A program made the translations under genes and the position numbers. A stretch of DNA of 64,000 nucleotides from assembly GCA_947501565.1 (NCBI GenBank), contig CANMWJ010000008.1:62001-126000 (forward strand), given 5' to 3'. The stretch is from an uncultured Marinobacterium sp. (lineage in GTDB: Bacteria > Pseudomonadota > Gammaproteobacteria > Pseudomonadales > Balneatricaceae). Shown in pieces: positions 27,540-36,819 of the stretch (the stretch's first letter is position 1; every line of letters starts with the position of its first letter). A model generated the notes under the pieces. That model did no database searches. It saw nothing but the letters and a program-made list of their open reading frames with translations, and had not been told where the DNA came from.

Positions 27540-27631
27540 GCTGCATAAGGGAATTCACATATTTTAGCATAAAGGGGTATATGGCGGTTAAGGTGTTGAA
27601 AACAAATGGTTTATTGGGGTTTTGGTAGGTA

Positions 27632-27717
27632 TTTTCCCCTAGTATTAGACTAAAGTAGTACTTGGCTTCCTGTAGGGGAAATTGCTAATTTTGCTTCACA
27701 GCTTACGTACAGGTAAG
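27632..27717 (+). promoter_or_regulatory. liv operon control region with a LiuR-like box
   Basis: Upstream of livG there is a 9-bp perfect inverted repeat (TTTCCCCTA near 27632, TAGGGGAAA 27673-27681) with a 30-base spacer, and a dyad CTTACGTACAGGTAAG (27702-27717) matching 12 of 16 bases of the liuR operator. Both lie within 150 bases of the livG start. They suggest control of transport by LiuR or a similar factor; the -10/-35 of this promoter is not clear. Confidence 0.4.
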
Positions 27718-27780
27718 CATCTTCCAGGGGTAATTGACCTGGTGAAAATAACAATAAAAACGGCGAGGCTTGGGTTCCGC

Positions 27781-28599
27781 ATGAGTGTCGATTACGTACT
27801 GCAAACCACTGATCTTGTTAAAGAGTTCAAAGGTTTTACCGCAGTAGATAATGTAAATTTAAACGTTGAGCGTGGCACGATTCACGCGCTTATCGGCCCG
27901 AATGGTGCTGGTAAGACTACCGTTTTTAACTTGCTGACCAAATTCCTGATCCCTACACGGGGGCAGATCCTTTATAACGGAGAAGATATCACCAACATGC
28001 ATTCTGCAGAGATTGCACGTAAGGGTGTTATCCGTTCATTCCAGATTTCTGCGGTATTCCCGCATCTGACAGTACTGGAAAACGTACGCATTGCTCTGCA
28101 GCGTAAAGAGGGCAATAGCTTCCATTTCTGGAAGTCAGACAAAATCCTGAACAAACTGAATGCTCGCGCTATTGAGTTGCTTGAATCGGTTGGCCTGCAG
28201 GACTTTGCTAATACCACCACTGTTGACCTGTCTTACGGTCGTAAACGTGCGCTGGAGATCGCTACTACACTGGCACTTGATCCTGAACTGATGCTGTTGG
28301 ATGAACCAACACAGGGTATGGGTCACGAGGACGTGGACGTAGTATCCGACCTGATCAAGCGTGTATCCGCTGATCGCACCATTCTGATGGTGGAGCACAA
28401 CCTGCACGTTGTATCTAAGCTGGCAGACAACATCACCGTACTGCAGCGTGGCGCCATCCTGACGGAAGGTAACTACGAAACAGTATCTGCAGATCCACGT
28501 GTACGTGAAGCGTACCTGGGTGTGTCCGAAGATGAAGTTGTTCCAGGTACTGAGGCTGATAAAGCTCAGCAGGCAGAGAAAGCGGAGGTGACGGCATGA
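27781..28599 (+). CDS. livG: HAAT (liv-type) ABC transporter ATP-binding protein LivG
   Basis: 272 residues from ATG 27781; the frame is open about 100 bases further up but no better start is visible. Walker A is GPNGAGKT (canonical), the signature region is DLSYGRKRALEIA, and Walker B is LMLLDEPTQGMG; the H-loop is VEHN. It pairs with LivF as the two ATPases of a branched-chain-amino-acid-like importer. Gene order ATPase-ATPase-binding protein-permease-permease is reversed compared with E. coli livKHMGF. The stop overlaps livF (ATGA). Confidence 0.93.
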   Translation: MSVDYVLQTTDLVKEFKGFTAVDNVNLNVERGTIHALIGPNGAGKTTVFNLLTKFLIPTRGQILYNGEDITNMHSAEIARKGVIRSFQISAVFPHLTVLENVRIALQRKEGNSFHFWKSDKILNKLNARAIELLESVGLQDFANTTTVDLSYGRKRALEIATTLALDPELMLLDEPTQGMGHEDVDVVSDLIKRVSADRTILMVEHNLHVVSKLADNITVLQRGAILTEGNYETVSADPRVREAYLGVSEDEVVPGTEADKAQQAEKAEVTA

Positions 28600-29309
28600 G
28601 CGTTGTAGGTGACGAGAAGATCCGCATCAGCGATCTACACGCATTTTACGGTGAGTCGCACATCCTGCACGGTATCGATATGACCGTGATGCAGGGTGAG
28701 CTGGTAACGCTGCTGGGTCGTAACGGTGCAGGTCGTTCCACAACACTGCGTTCCATCATGAATATGGTGGGTCGACGCACCGGTAGTATCAATATCAATG
28801 GTCGCGAGACCATCGACATGTCTGCGCACAAAATTGCCCATCTGGGCCTGGGTTTCTGCCCGGAAGAGCGCGGCATCTTTTCCAGTCTGAACGTAGAAGA
28901 AAACCTGATGTTGCCACCGGCGGTACGCAGTGACGGCATGAGCGTGGAAGAGATCTACGAGATGTTCCCGAACCTCTACGAGCGTCGTATGAGCCAGGGT
29001 ACTCGTCTGTCTGGCGGTGAACAGCAGATGCTGGCGCTGGCCCGAATTCTGCGTACTGGAGCCAATATCCTGCTGCTTGACGAAATTACCGAAGGTCTCG
29101 CTCCGGTAATCGTGAAGAAGCTCGGAGAAGTATTGCTCAAGCTGAAAGAGCGTGGCCTGACAATCCTGTTGGTAGAGCAGAACTTCCGTTTTGCGGCGCC
29201 AATTGCAGATCGTCACTACGTGATGGAGCACGGGCATATCGTTGAAGAAGTGCACGCACATGAGTTGGAGGCGAAAGCCGAAATGCTCAATACCTATCTG
29301 GGTGTATAA
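28596..29309 (+). CDS. livF: HAAT (liv-type) ABC transporter ATP-binding protein LivF with Arg in Walker A
   Basis: 237 residues. The P-loop reads GRNGAGRST: the invariant lysine is Arg47 (codon CGT 28734-28736). The rest is intact: CPEERGIFSSLNVEENLML, signature RLSGGEQQMLALAR, Walker B ILLLDEITEGLAP and the VEQN switch typical of LivF. It is coupled to livG by an ATGA overlap. It couples ATP binding to import; with Arg in place of Lys, this site may bind but hydrolyse ATP poorly, though similar P-loops are, from memory, found in some LivF relatives. Confidence 0.93.
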   Translation: MSVVGDEKIRISDLHAFYGESHILHGIDMTVMQGELVTLLGRNGAGRSTTLRSIMNMVGRRTGSININGRETIDMSAHKIAHLGLGFCPEERGIFSSLNVEENLMLPPAVRSDGMSVEEIYEMFPNLYERRMSQGTRLSGGEQQMLALARILRTGANILLLDEITEGLAPVIVKKLGEVLLKLKERGLTILLVEQNFRFAAPIADRHYVMEHGHIVEEVHAHELEAKAEMLNTYLGV

Positions 29310-29419
29310 ACCCGGAAATTAGGGGAGCTGTCGTGCCGCGATCTGAATCGATCAGGCTCAAGGCCGAATAGCGCCTAAATAATTGAATAACAATAAAAAG
29401 CTCTACCAGGAGAATAACG

Positions 29420-30625
29420 ATGAAATCACTGAAAAAATCACTGCTTTCCGCAGCTGTAGCGTCTGTTTTTGCTGTTTCCGGTGCTCAGGCAGCCGGCATC
29501 TCTGATGACAAAGTAAAAATCGGCGTACTGGCTGACATGGGTGGCGTTTACGCTGACGTATGTGGCCCAGGTTGTGTTACTGCAGTGAAAATGGCGGTTG
29601 AAGATTTTGGCGGCACTGTATTGGGCAAGCCGATCGAAATCGTAAGCGCTGACGATCAGAACAAGCCGGACATCGGTTCTGCGAAAGTACGTGAGTGGGT
29701 AGAAAGCCAGGGCGTAGACGCAGTTACTGGTCTGGTAGCATCTTCTGTAACTGGTGCAGTAACTAAAGTACTGACCGACAACAAGAAAATCGCTCTGATC
29801 TCTACTTCCGCTTCCCACGCATTCACCACCAAAGCGTGCTCCCCATACAACGCTCACTGGACCTACAACGTAGTTTCCCTGGCTAACGGTACTGTTAAGC
29901 CAATGGTGAAAGACGGTAAGAAGAAATGGTTCTTCATCACTGCTGACTACGCGTTCGGTCACGCTCTGGAAAAAGTGGCGTCTGGCGTAATCAACAAAAA
30001 CGGCGGTGAAGTAGTAGGTGCGGTACGTGCACCACTGGGCACTACTGATTTCTCCTCCTACATCCTGCAGGCACAGTCTTCCGGTGCTGACGTAGTAGCA
30101 CTGGCGAACGCAGGTTCTGACTTCATCAACTCCCTGAAAACTGCTGCTGAGTTCGGTCTGACTGAAATGATGGACGTAGCAGGTCTGCTGGTATTCACGC
30201 CTAACGCACAGGCTCTGGATCCAGCAATCGCTGGCGGCATGAAGCTGACCACCGGTTTCTACTGGGATCTGGATGACCAGACTCGCGAATGGTCTGCACG
30301 CTTCAAAGAACGTCACGGTTCTATCCCAGCAATGGGTCAGGCTGGCGCATACTCTATGACCATGCACTACCTGAACTCCATCAAAGAAGCTGGCACTGAC
30401 GACGCTGATGCGGTTATGAAAGTGATGAAGAAGAACAAGCCTAATGACTTCTTCGCACGTAACGCATACCTGCGTAACGACGGTCGTATGGTTCACGATA
30501 TGTACCAGGTACGTATCAAGAAAGCCAACGAGCGTAAGAACGCTGATGACATCTACGTAGTAGAGAAGGTCATCCCAGGTGATGAAGCGTTCCAGCCAAT
30601 GATGGCTCAGTGTGACTTTAAATAA
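29420..30625 (+). CDS. livK: HAAT-type periplasmic substrate-binding protein
   Basis: 401 residues. A signal peptide (MKSLKKSLLSAAVASVFAV...AQA) is followed by a Peripla_BP_6 fold: DDKVKIGVLADMGGVY, AVKMAVEDFGG, GTTDFSSYILQAQSSGADVVALA. The extended body and KIKKANERK... C-terminus match the HAAT proteins that bind varied carboxylates, aromatics or amides rather than classic LivJ/LivK. The leucine/valine context suggests branched-chain amino or short-chain acid ligands, but that is inference. Codon use is very restricted (CTG, GGT, CGT, AAC), as expected for an abundant binding protein. The AGGAG ribosome site is strong. Confidence 0.9.
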   Translation: MKSLKKSLLSAAVASVFAVSGAQAAGISDDKVKIGVLADMGGVYADVCGPGCVTAVKMAVEDFGGTVLGKPIEIVSADDQNKPDIGSAKVREWVESQGVDAVTGLVASSVTGAVTKVLTDNKKIALISTSASHAFTTKACSPYNAHWTYNVVSLANGTVKPMVKDGKKKWFFITADYAFGHALEKVASGVINKNGGEVVGAVRAPLGTTDFSSYILQAQSSGADVVALANAGSDFINSLKTAAEFGLTEMMDVAGLLVFTPNAQALDPAIAGGMKLTTGFYWDLDDQTREWSARFKERHGSIPAMGQAGAYSMTMHYLNSIKEAGTDDADAVMKVMKKNKPNDFFARNAYLRNDGRMVHDMYQVRIKKANERKNADDIYVVEKVIPGDEAFQPMMAQCDFK

Positions 30626-30652
30626 GAACTATAAGTGATCCGGTAAGAGGTC

Positions 30653-30674
30653 GGGGCTGCCTCCGGGCAGCCCC
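30653..30674 (+). repeat. Stem-loop after the binding-protein gene
   Basis: A perfect 9-bp stem (GGGGCTGCC / GGCAGCCCC) with a TCCG tetraloop lies 28 bases after the stop codon and has no T-tract. Such hairpins behind periplasmic binding-protein genes usually protect the upstream mRNA and lower permease expression. Confidence 0.65.
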
Positions 30675-30756
30675 ATTCAACTCGGACGGACGGTAATTTC
30701 CGGTTTTTTCTGTACTGCTACGGTGCGGCGATATATCCGGCTTGGGGTGGAGAGTT

Positions 30757-31644
30757 ATGGCGACATTTCTCGGTATTAACCTGTTTGGCCTTTTCGGCCA
30801 GCTGCTTGTGGGCCTGATCAACGGCTCATTTTACGCGTTGCTCAGCTTGGGCCTCGCAATCATTTTTGGTCTGTTAAAGATTATTAACTTTGCGCAAGGC
30901 GCAATGTACATGCTGGGTGCTTTCTTTGCTTGGATGGCGCTGCAGTATATGGGAATTAACTACTGGGCAGCTCTGATTTTCGTGCCACTGGCCGTCGGGG
31001 CGATCGGTATCCTGATGGAGCGTTTTTTACTGCGCCCTATCGCCAATGAAGATCACCTCTATAGCCTGCTCCTGACGTTCGGCCTGGCGCTGATCCTACA
31101 GGGTGCATTTACTCACATGTTCGGTTCTTCCGGTATGTCGTACGCGATCCCTGAAGAGCTGAAAGGCGGTAACCGTCTGCCGTTCATGTATCTGCCGAAC
31201 TACCGTGCATGGATCATCATCGCATCATTGGCGGTGTGTGTGGCAACGTGGTACATGATTGAGAAAACCAAGCTGGGTGCTTACCTGCGTGCGGGTACTG
31301 AAAACCCACAGCTGATGCAGGCATTTGGTATCAACGTACCTTTGATCGTTACCCTGACCTTCGGTTTCGGTGTGGGTCTGGCTGGTTTCGCAGGTGTAAT
31401 GGCTGCGCCAGTGTACTCCGTATCCCCTGATATGGGCTCAAACATGCTGATCGTGGTGTTCGCGATCGTAGTAATCGGCGGCATGGGCTCGATAGGTGGT
31501 GCGATTTTGACCGGTCTCGGCATGGGTGTTGTCGAAGGTCTCACTAAGTATTTCTATCCGGAAGCCTCCACCACTGTAATTTTCGCAGTGATGGTGATCG
31601 TGCTGCTGACTAAGCCAGCCGGTCTGTTTGGTAAAGAAGCGTAA
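30757..31644 (+). CDS. livH: HAAT-type ABC transporter permease LivH
   Basis: 295 residues from ATG 30757, preceded by GGTGGAGAG; a TTG 15 bases upstream is less likely. About eight hydrophobic segments, with the LivH signatures LLVGLINGSFYALLSLGLAIIFG, NFAQGAMYMLGAF, AGTENPQLMQAFGINV and a cytoplasmic coupling loop. The C-terminal VVIGGMGSIGGAILTGLGMG is typical. It forms the membrane channel with LivM. Separated from the binding-protein gene by about 130 bases containing the stem-loop. Confidence 0.94.
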   Translation: MATFLGINLFGLFGQLLVGLINGSFYALLSLGLAIIFGLLKIINFAQGAMYMLGAFFAWMALQYMGINYWAALIFVPLAVGAIGILMERFLLRPIANEDHLYSLLLTFGLALILQGAFTHMFGSSGMSYAIPEELKGGNRLPFMYLPNYRAWIIIASLAVCVATWYMIEKTKLGAYLRAGTENPQLMQAFGINVPLIVTLTFGFGVGLAGFAGVMAAPVYSVSPDMGSNMLIVVFAIVVIGGMGSIGGAILTGLGMGVVEGLTKYFYPEASTTVIFAVMVIVLLTKPAGLFGKEA

Positions 31645-31656
31645 GGGGATTCCGAT

Positions 31657-32586
31657 ATGCAAATTAATAAAACTGCAGTCGCGCTTATCGGTCTGGGTCT
31701 GGTAGCACCATTTGTCCTGTACCCGGTATTCCTGATGAAGGTGCTTTGTTTCGCACTGTTCGCTTGTGCATTTAACCTGCTGCTGGGCTTCGTTGGCCTG
31801 CTATCTTTCGGTCACGCAGCGTTCCTGGGTACCGGTGGTTACATCACCGGTTACATGATGCTTCATGTTGGCCTGACGCCAGAGCTGGGTATCCTCTGCG
31901 GTACGATCGCCGCAGGTCTGCTGGGTGCGGTATACGGTAAGCTGGCGGTAAAACGTGAAGGTATCTACTTCGCGATGGTTACCCTGGCGCTGGCACAGCT
32001 TGTCTTCTTCCTGTACCTGCAGGCGCCGTTCACCGGCGGTGAGGACGGTATGCAGGGTATTCCACGTGGTAACCTGTTCGGATTCATCGATCTGAACAAC
32101 AACATGTACATGTACTACTTCGTATTCGCGATCTTCCTGTTCGGCTTCTGGCTGGTGAACCGTACGATTCACTCTCCATTCGGACAGATCCTGAAGGCGA
32201 TCCGTGAAAACGAACCACGTGCGGTATCTCTGGGTTACAACGTAAACGACTACAAGTGGGCGGCATTTGTTATCTCCGCTGCACTGGCAGGTCTGGCAGG
32301 TTCTACCAAAACTCTGGTGTTCCAGCTGGCGTCCCTGACCGATGCACACTGGCACATGTCCGGTGAGGTGGTACTGATGACCCTGCTGGGTGGTATGGGT
32401 ACCATCTTCGGTCCAATCGTAGGTGCAGCCTCTGTTGTGGCGATCCAGAACTACCTGTCCGGTGGTGAGCTGGGTAACTACATCCACATCATCATGGGTC
32501 TGATCTTCGTAGTCTGCGTACTGGCATTCCGTAACGGTATCGTGGGCGAGATCCAGAAGGTGATTAAGCGTAACTTCGGCAACTAA
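31657..32586 (+). CDS. livM: HAAT-type ABC transporter permease LivM
   Basis: 309 residues with about nine or ten hydrophobic segments. LivM signatures are NLLLGFVGLLSFGHAAFLGTG near the start, the cytoplasmic coupling segment LKAIRENEPRAVSLGYNV and the terminal GGMGTIFGPIVGA. Start ATG 31657 has GGGG at suitable distance. It follows livH by 12 bases and is the last gene of the transporter operon, being followed by a strong terminator. Confidence 0.94.
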   Translation: MQINKTAVALIGLGLVAPFVLYPVFLMKVLCFALFACAFNLLLGFVGLLSFGHAAFLGTGGYITGYMMLHVGLTPELGILCGTIAAGLLGAVYGKLAVKREGIYFAMVTLALAQLVFFLYLQAPFTGGEDGMQGIPRGNLFGFIDLNNNMYMYYFVFAIFLFGFWLVNRTIHSPFGQILKAIRENEPRAVSLGYNVNDYKWAAFVISAALAGLAGSTKTLVFQLASLTDAHWHMSGEVVLMTLLGGMGTIFGPIVGAASVVAIQNYLSGGELGNYIHIIMGLIFVVCVLAFRNGIVGEIQKVIKRNFGN

Positions 32587-32602
32587 TTGCCGGAACGAAA
32601 GA

Positions 32603-32627
32603 GGGTGCAGTAGTGCACCCTTTTTTT
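32603..32627 (+). terminator. Rho-independent terminator after livM
   Basis: GGGTGCA (32603-32609), loop GTAG, TGCACCC (32614-32620) and seven T residues. Confidence 0.9.
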
Positions 32628-32669
32628 GTGTCTCAAGATTAAAGCAATTTGTTTTTTAAGGTGAAAAAT

Positions 32670-33851
32670 ATGAGTCAGGATGCAGTAGTGATTGTGAGCG
32701 CAGCGCGCACCCCGATGGGCGGCATGATGGGTTCACTGAGCGACGTGCGTGCACCCGATCTGTGTGCCACTTCTATCAAAGCTGCCATTGAGCGTGCCGG
32801 TGTGCAGGCTGAAGATGTCGATGAGGTTGTGATGGGCTGCGTACTGCCAGCAGGTCTGGGCCAGGCTCCGGCACGTCAGGCGTCCCGTGCTGCTGGTATT
32901 CCTGATGCAGCTGGTGCGACCACCGTTAACAAGATGTGTGGTTCCGGTATGAAAGCTGTGATGCTGGCGCACGACCAGATTCTGGCGGGCTCCGCGAACA
33001 TCATGGTAGCCGGTGGCATGGAGAGCATGAGCCAGGCACCTTACATTCTGCCAAAAGCGCGTCAGGGTATGCGTATGGGGCACGGCCAGGTGATGGATCA
33101 CATGTTCCTGGATGGCCTGGAAGATGCCTACGAAGGCGGTCTGATGGGTACTTTTGCGCAGAAGAGCGCAGACGATTACAACATCACTCGCGAAGGCATG
33201 GATGATTTCGCAATTGGTTCCCTGAACAAAGCGCTGGTGGCAATTGAAGCGGGCGAGTTCAAGGAAGAGATTGCACCTGTAACCATCAAAACCCGTAAGG
33301 GCGAAGTGGTTGTTGATACCGATGAGCAGCCAGGTAACGCACGCATCGACAAGATCCGTGGCCTGAAACCTGCGTTCAAGAAAGACGGTACCGTAACCGC
33401 AGCAAACTCCAGCTCCATCTCCGACGGTGGTTCTGCGCTGCTGCTGATGAAAGAGTCTGAAGCCAATGCACGTGGCCTGCAGCCGCTGGCACGCATCGTT
33501 TCTCACTCCACCCACGCGCAGCTGCCAGCAGAGTTCACTATCGCTCCGATTGGTGCGATCCAGAAAGCGCTGGATAAAGCGGGTTGGGGCAAGGATGACG
33601 TAGATCTGTACGAGATCAACGAAGCCTTCGCTGTTGTATCCATGCTGGCTATCAATGAGATGGGCCTGGATGCGGATAAAGTTAACGTGCGCGGCGGTGC
33701 TTGCGCACTGGGGCACCCGATCGGTTCCTCCGGTTCCCGTATCATGGTTACCCTGTTGCACGCCCTGAAACAGAAAGGTCTAAAGAAAGGCGTTGCGTCT
33801 CTGTGTATCGGTGGTGGTGAAGCGACCGCTGTTGCAGTAGAGATGATCTAA
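32670..33851 (+). CDS. atoB: Acetyl-CoA acetyltransferase (thiolase)
   Basis: 393 residues from ATG 32670 (AAGGTG ribosome site). The three catalytic elements are present: nucleophile C90 in NKMCGSGMKA, H349 in LGHPIGSSG and C379 in SLCIGGGEAT. The sequence is of the biosynthetic/degradative acetoacetyl-CoA thiolase type. It would split acetoacetyl-CoA, completing use of the acetoacetate produced by the liu pathway after activation by the CoA-transferase encoded at 46.4-47.8 kb. It sits in its own unit between two terminators. Confidence 0.93.
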   Translation: MSQDAVVIVSAARTPMGGMMGSLSDVRAPDLCATSIKAAIERAGVQAEDVDEVVMGCVLPAGLGQAPARQASRAAGIPDAAGATTVNKMCGSGMKAVMLAHDQILAGSANIMVAGGMESMSQAPYILPKARQGMRMGHGQVMDHMFLDGLEDAYEGGLMGTFAQKSADDYNITREGMDDFAIGSLNKALVAIEAGEFKEEIAPVTIKTRKGEVVVDTDEQPGNARIDKIRGLKPAFKKDGTVTAANSSSISDGGSALLLMKESEANARGLQPLARIVSHSTHAQLPAEFTIAPIGAIQKALDKAGWGKDDVDLYEINEAFAVVSMLAINEMGLDADKVNVRGGACALGHPIGSSGSRIMVTLLHALKQKGLKKGVASLCIGGGEATAVAVEMI

Positions 33852-33929
33852 ACGATCGAATTTCACCGTTACGGAGCGGGCCGGGCTTAGTTGAAGGGGG
33901 CTGAGCCGGCGAATTCCGATCTCCATCCT

Positions 33930-33959
33930 GCCGGGCATCTCCAGAAGCCCGGCTTTTTT
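33930..33959 (+). terminator. Rho-independent terminator after the thiolase gene
   Basis: GCCGGGC (33930-33936) pairs with GCCCGGC (33947-33953), followed by six T residues. Confidence 0.9.
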
Positions 33960-34033
33960 ATGTCTGCCGTTTAGGTGTGCGTCGTTGCTTGCTGTCGTCG
34001 CTCGCCGTCAGCCTGCACACGCAATCCAACTGA

Positions 34034-34128
34034 TGTGTTGGGCTTTGCGGTGCAAAGGCCAACCTACACGAGAGTTGTGGGTTGTTTCCGGATTCGTAGG
34101 TTGGCCATCGCGCAGCGATGCCCAACAT
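34034..34128. repeat. Inverted pair of REP-like palindromic units (BIME-like)
   Basis: Unit 1 (34034-34069) reads GTGTTGGGCTTTGCGG...GGCCAACCTAC and unit 2 (34096-34128) is its near inverse, GTAGGTTGGCCATCGCGC...GCCCAACA. Each has an internal stem (TTTGC/GCAAA; ATCGC/GCGAT). A more degenerate pair lies at 12333-12424. These match the widespread GTAGGTTGGG-type REP sequences of gammaproteobacteria. Confidence 0.75.
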
Positions 34129-34143
34129 TATCTGTGAAGAGCC

Positions 34144-35058
34144 TTAATCTCCCTTGTACGGGTAGGCCCCTGTGCGCATCTTGCGGTACTGGCTGGGAGA
34201 TACCCCCATCAGCTTCTTAAAGATCCGAGAGAAGTAATAGGCGTCTTCGTATCCCACGGCAAAGGCGATCTCGTTGATGCTGTTGTTGGTGGTATCCAGC
34301 AGGTGGCAGGCGCGTTCGATCTTGAGCTGAATGAAGTGGTTGATCGGGGTGGTGCCGGTGACCTCTTTATATTTCTTCACAAAGTGATATTTCGATAGAT
34401 TGACCGTTTCGGCCAGGGTGTCGAGATCCAGCTGCTCGTGAATGCGTGCCTGCATTAGGCTGTGCACCCGCTCGATATCCAGACCATCACCGGATTGCTT
34501 ATGCCGTGCCAGCGGCTGCAGCAGCGCAATGTGGGTCATGATCTGACGCAGCTGATTGGCGGCATTGATATACGCATTTATGTTGTAGGTGGACTCTCGC
34601 ACCTCCAGCAGGGCTTCAAAGTCGCCTGCCAGTCGAGAATGGATGCCGAGTGGCATCACTGCGCTTGGATGATCTTTTTTCGGCAGCGCGAGGTGCTGTA
34701 CAAACTCCGCTGCGTGATGGCCGTGGAAGTGCACCCAGTAGATCGTCCAGGGGTTGCTGGGACGTGCTTTGTAATCGTGGCTGATTCCCTTTGGTAACAA
34801 CAATATATCACCGGTTCTTACAATCTGTTTGTGTCCATCAAGGGTCAGTTCGCCTTCGCCGTCCAGACAATAGATCAGCAGGTTGTCGTCATGTGTCTCG
34901 CGTTCCATGTGATGGCCGGTGGCCTGGCGATAATAGCCCATGCCCAGTGGATACAGGCCACTGCTGAGCGGATGGCGCGCCAGCTCCCGTATGACGCGGT
35001 GCGGTACGATAAAGCGGATGCTTTCCGGGGGCAGGGGCCAGCTGGAGGGTGTGCTCAT
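34144..35058 (-). CDS. mmsR: AraC family regulator, probable MmsR
   Basis: 304 residues. An N-terminal cupin effector domain (about 20-160: LLIYCLDGEGELTLDG, RTGDILLLPKGISHDYKA, YWVHFHG) is followed by a two-HTH AraC DNA-binding domain at the C-terminus (LAETVNLSKYHFVKKYKEVTG and INEIAFAVGYEDAYYFSRIFK). It is divergent from mmsA with a 183-base intergenic region, just like mmsR next to mmsAB in Pseudomonas, so it most likely activates the valine operon in response to a pathway intermediate. A 10-bp palindrome GGTAATTACC (35079-35088) lies near its start and may be its operator. Confidence 0.88.
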   Translation of the reverse strand: MSTPSSWPLPPESIRFIVPHRVIRELARHPLSSGLYPLGMGYYRQATGHHMERETHDDNLLIYCLDGEGELTLDGHKQIVRTGDILLLPKGISHDYKARPSNPWTIYWVHFHGHHAAEFVQHLALPKKDHPSAVMPLGIHSRLAGDFEALLEVRESTYNINAYINAANQLRQIMTHIALLQPLARHKQSGDGLDIERVHSLMQARIHEQLDLDTLAETVNLSKYHFVKKYKEVTGTTPINHFIQLKIERACHLLDTTNNSINEIAFAVGYEDAYYFSRIFKKLMGVSPSQYRKMRTGAYPYKGD

Positions 35059-35078
35059 GGATGCGACCTATGTATAAG

Positions 35079-35088
35079 GGTAATTACC
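35079..35088. promoter_or_regulatory. Palindrome in the mmsR-mmsA intergenic region
   Basis: GGTAATTACC, 21-30 bases before the mmsR start, is a perfect 10-bp palindrome. It is a candidate site for a regulator of mmsR. Weak evidence, based on symmetry and place only. Confidence 0.3.
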
Positions 35089-35241
35089 TAGCGTATCGCA
35101 ATATAGTCCATCAATAAGACAAGATTATCAATCCTGAAGTTCAAGAGTGCGTGGTACAAATTAACCATCAAGAAGTAAACGCACCAAACGTTCCAAACAA
35201 AAGACGAATAACAACAACTAACCAGAGGCATAGGTAAAGCA

Positions 35242-36735
35242 ATGACTCAGCAAGTACCTCTCCTGATCAACGGCGAATTTGTCCAGAGTGAATCCCAGAA
35301 CCTGATCCCGGTAACCAACCCGGCGACTCAGGAAGTTATTGCACAGGTTCCTTGCGCAACCGAAGCAGAAGTAGAAAGTGCAGTCGAAGCTGCGAAAGCG
35401 GCTTTTGAAACCTGGAAAGAAACGCCAATCGGTGAACGTGCCCGTCTGATGCTGCGCTACCAGGCGCTGCTGAAAGAAAACCACGATGAACTGGCTACCC
35501 TGCTGGCTCAGGAAACCGGTAAGACGTTTGAAGATGCTAAAGGCGACGTGTGGCGTGGTATCGAAGTTGTAGAACACGCGTGCAACATTGCATCTCTGTC
35601 CATGGGCGAAACCGTTGAAAACGTTGCTCGTAAAATCGACTGCTACAGCATCACTCAGCCACTGGGTGTGTGTGTAGGTATTACCCCATTCAACTTCCCG
35701 GCGATGATCCCACTGTGGATGTTCCCAATGGCGATCGCGTGCGGTAACACCTTCGTCCTGAAACCATCTGAGCAGGATCCTCTGACGCCTAACCGTCTGG
35801 CCGAGTTGTTCCAGGAAGCGGGTGCTCCAGCAGGTCTGCTGCAGATTGTTCACGGTACCAAAGATGCCGTTAACCAGCTGCTGACCCACAAAGACACTCC
35901 AGCAATCTCCTTCGTAGGTTCCGTAGCTGTAGGTGAGCACATCTACCGCACCGGTACCGACCACATGAAACGTGTACAGGCGTTTGCAGGTGCGAAGAAC
36001 CACATGGTAATCATGCCTGACGCGGCTAAGAACCAGGTTGTTAACAGCATCGCGGGTGCATCCGTAGGTGCAGCTGGTCAGCGTTGCATGGCGATCTCTG
36101 TCGCAGTCTTCGTTGGCGAAGCGCGCAAGTGGATCCCAGAAGTACGCGACGCGCTGGCGAAAGTACGTCCAGGCGCATGGGATGACCCGGAAGCGGGTTA
36201 CGGTCCTCAGATCAACCCACAGGCGCGTGAGCGTGTACTGGACTTCATTCAGCAGGGTAAAGACGCGGGTGCTGAATGTATCCTCGACGGTTCCGACGTT
36301 GTTGTTGAAGGTTACCCGGATGGTAACTGGGTTGGCCCAACCATGTTCCGTGGCGTAACCCGTGACATGTCGATCTACCAGGAAGAGATCTTCGGCCCTG
36401 TACTGATCGCACTGGAAGTAGACACTCTGGAAGAAGCGATCGAACTGATCAACGAAAACCCATACGGTAACGGTACCTCCATGTTCACCTCTTCCGGTGC
36501 AGCAGCGCGTAAGTACCAGCACGAGATCAAAGTAGGTCAGGTTGGTATCAACGTACCAGTACCAGTGCCTCTGCCAATGTTCTCCTTCACTGGCTGGCGT
36601 AAGTCTTTCTACGGTGACCAGCACGCTTACGGTAAGCAGGCAGTACGTTTCTACACCGAGACTAAGACTGTGACTGCTCGCTGGTTCGAAGACGACATCG
36701 ACACCGGTGTGAACACCACCATCCAGCTGAAGTAA
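35242..36735 (+). CDS. mmsA: Methylmalonate-semialdehyde dehydrogenase (acylating)
   Basis: 497 residues of the ALDH superfamily. NAD-binding and catalytic parts are clear: [42 protein letters not shown], catalytic C282 in [12 protein letters not shown] (the R-C-M context is specific for MMSDH) and [11 protein letters not shown]. It converts methylmalonate semialdehyde to propionyl-CoA with CoA and NAD. AGGTAAAG precedes the ATG. It opens the valine operon. Confidence 0.96.
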   Translation: MTQQVPLLINGEFVQSESQNLIPVTNPATQEVIAQVPCATEAEVESAVEAAKAAFETWKETPIGERARLMLRYQALLKENHDELATLLAQETGKTFEDAKGDVWRGIEVVEHACNIASLSMGETVENVARKIDCYSITQPLGVCVGITPFNFPAMIPLWMFPMAIACGNTFVLKPSEQDPLTPNRLAELFQEAGAPAGLLQIVHGTKDAVNQLLTHKDTPAISFVGSVAVGEHIYRTGTDHMKRVQAFAGAKNHMVIMPDAAKNQVVNSIAGASVGAAGQRCMAISVAVFVGEARKWIPEVRDALAKVRPGAWDDPEAGYGPQINPQARERVLDFIQQGKDAGAECILDGSDVVVEGYPDGNWVGPTMFRGVTRDMSIYQEEIFGPVLIALEVDTLEEAIELINENPYGNGTSMFTSSGAAARKYQHEIKVGQVGINVPVPVPLPMFSFTGWRKSFYGDQHAYGKQAVRFYTETKTVTARWFEDDIDTGVNTTIQLK

Positions 36736-36819
36736 TCTTCGGCACGTACCAGAACATATAAAAAGAACGAAAAAGGGAGCACAGAGTGATCTGTGACTCC
36801 CTTTCATCAGGAGAGAGCG

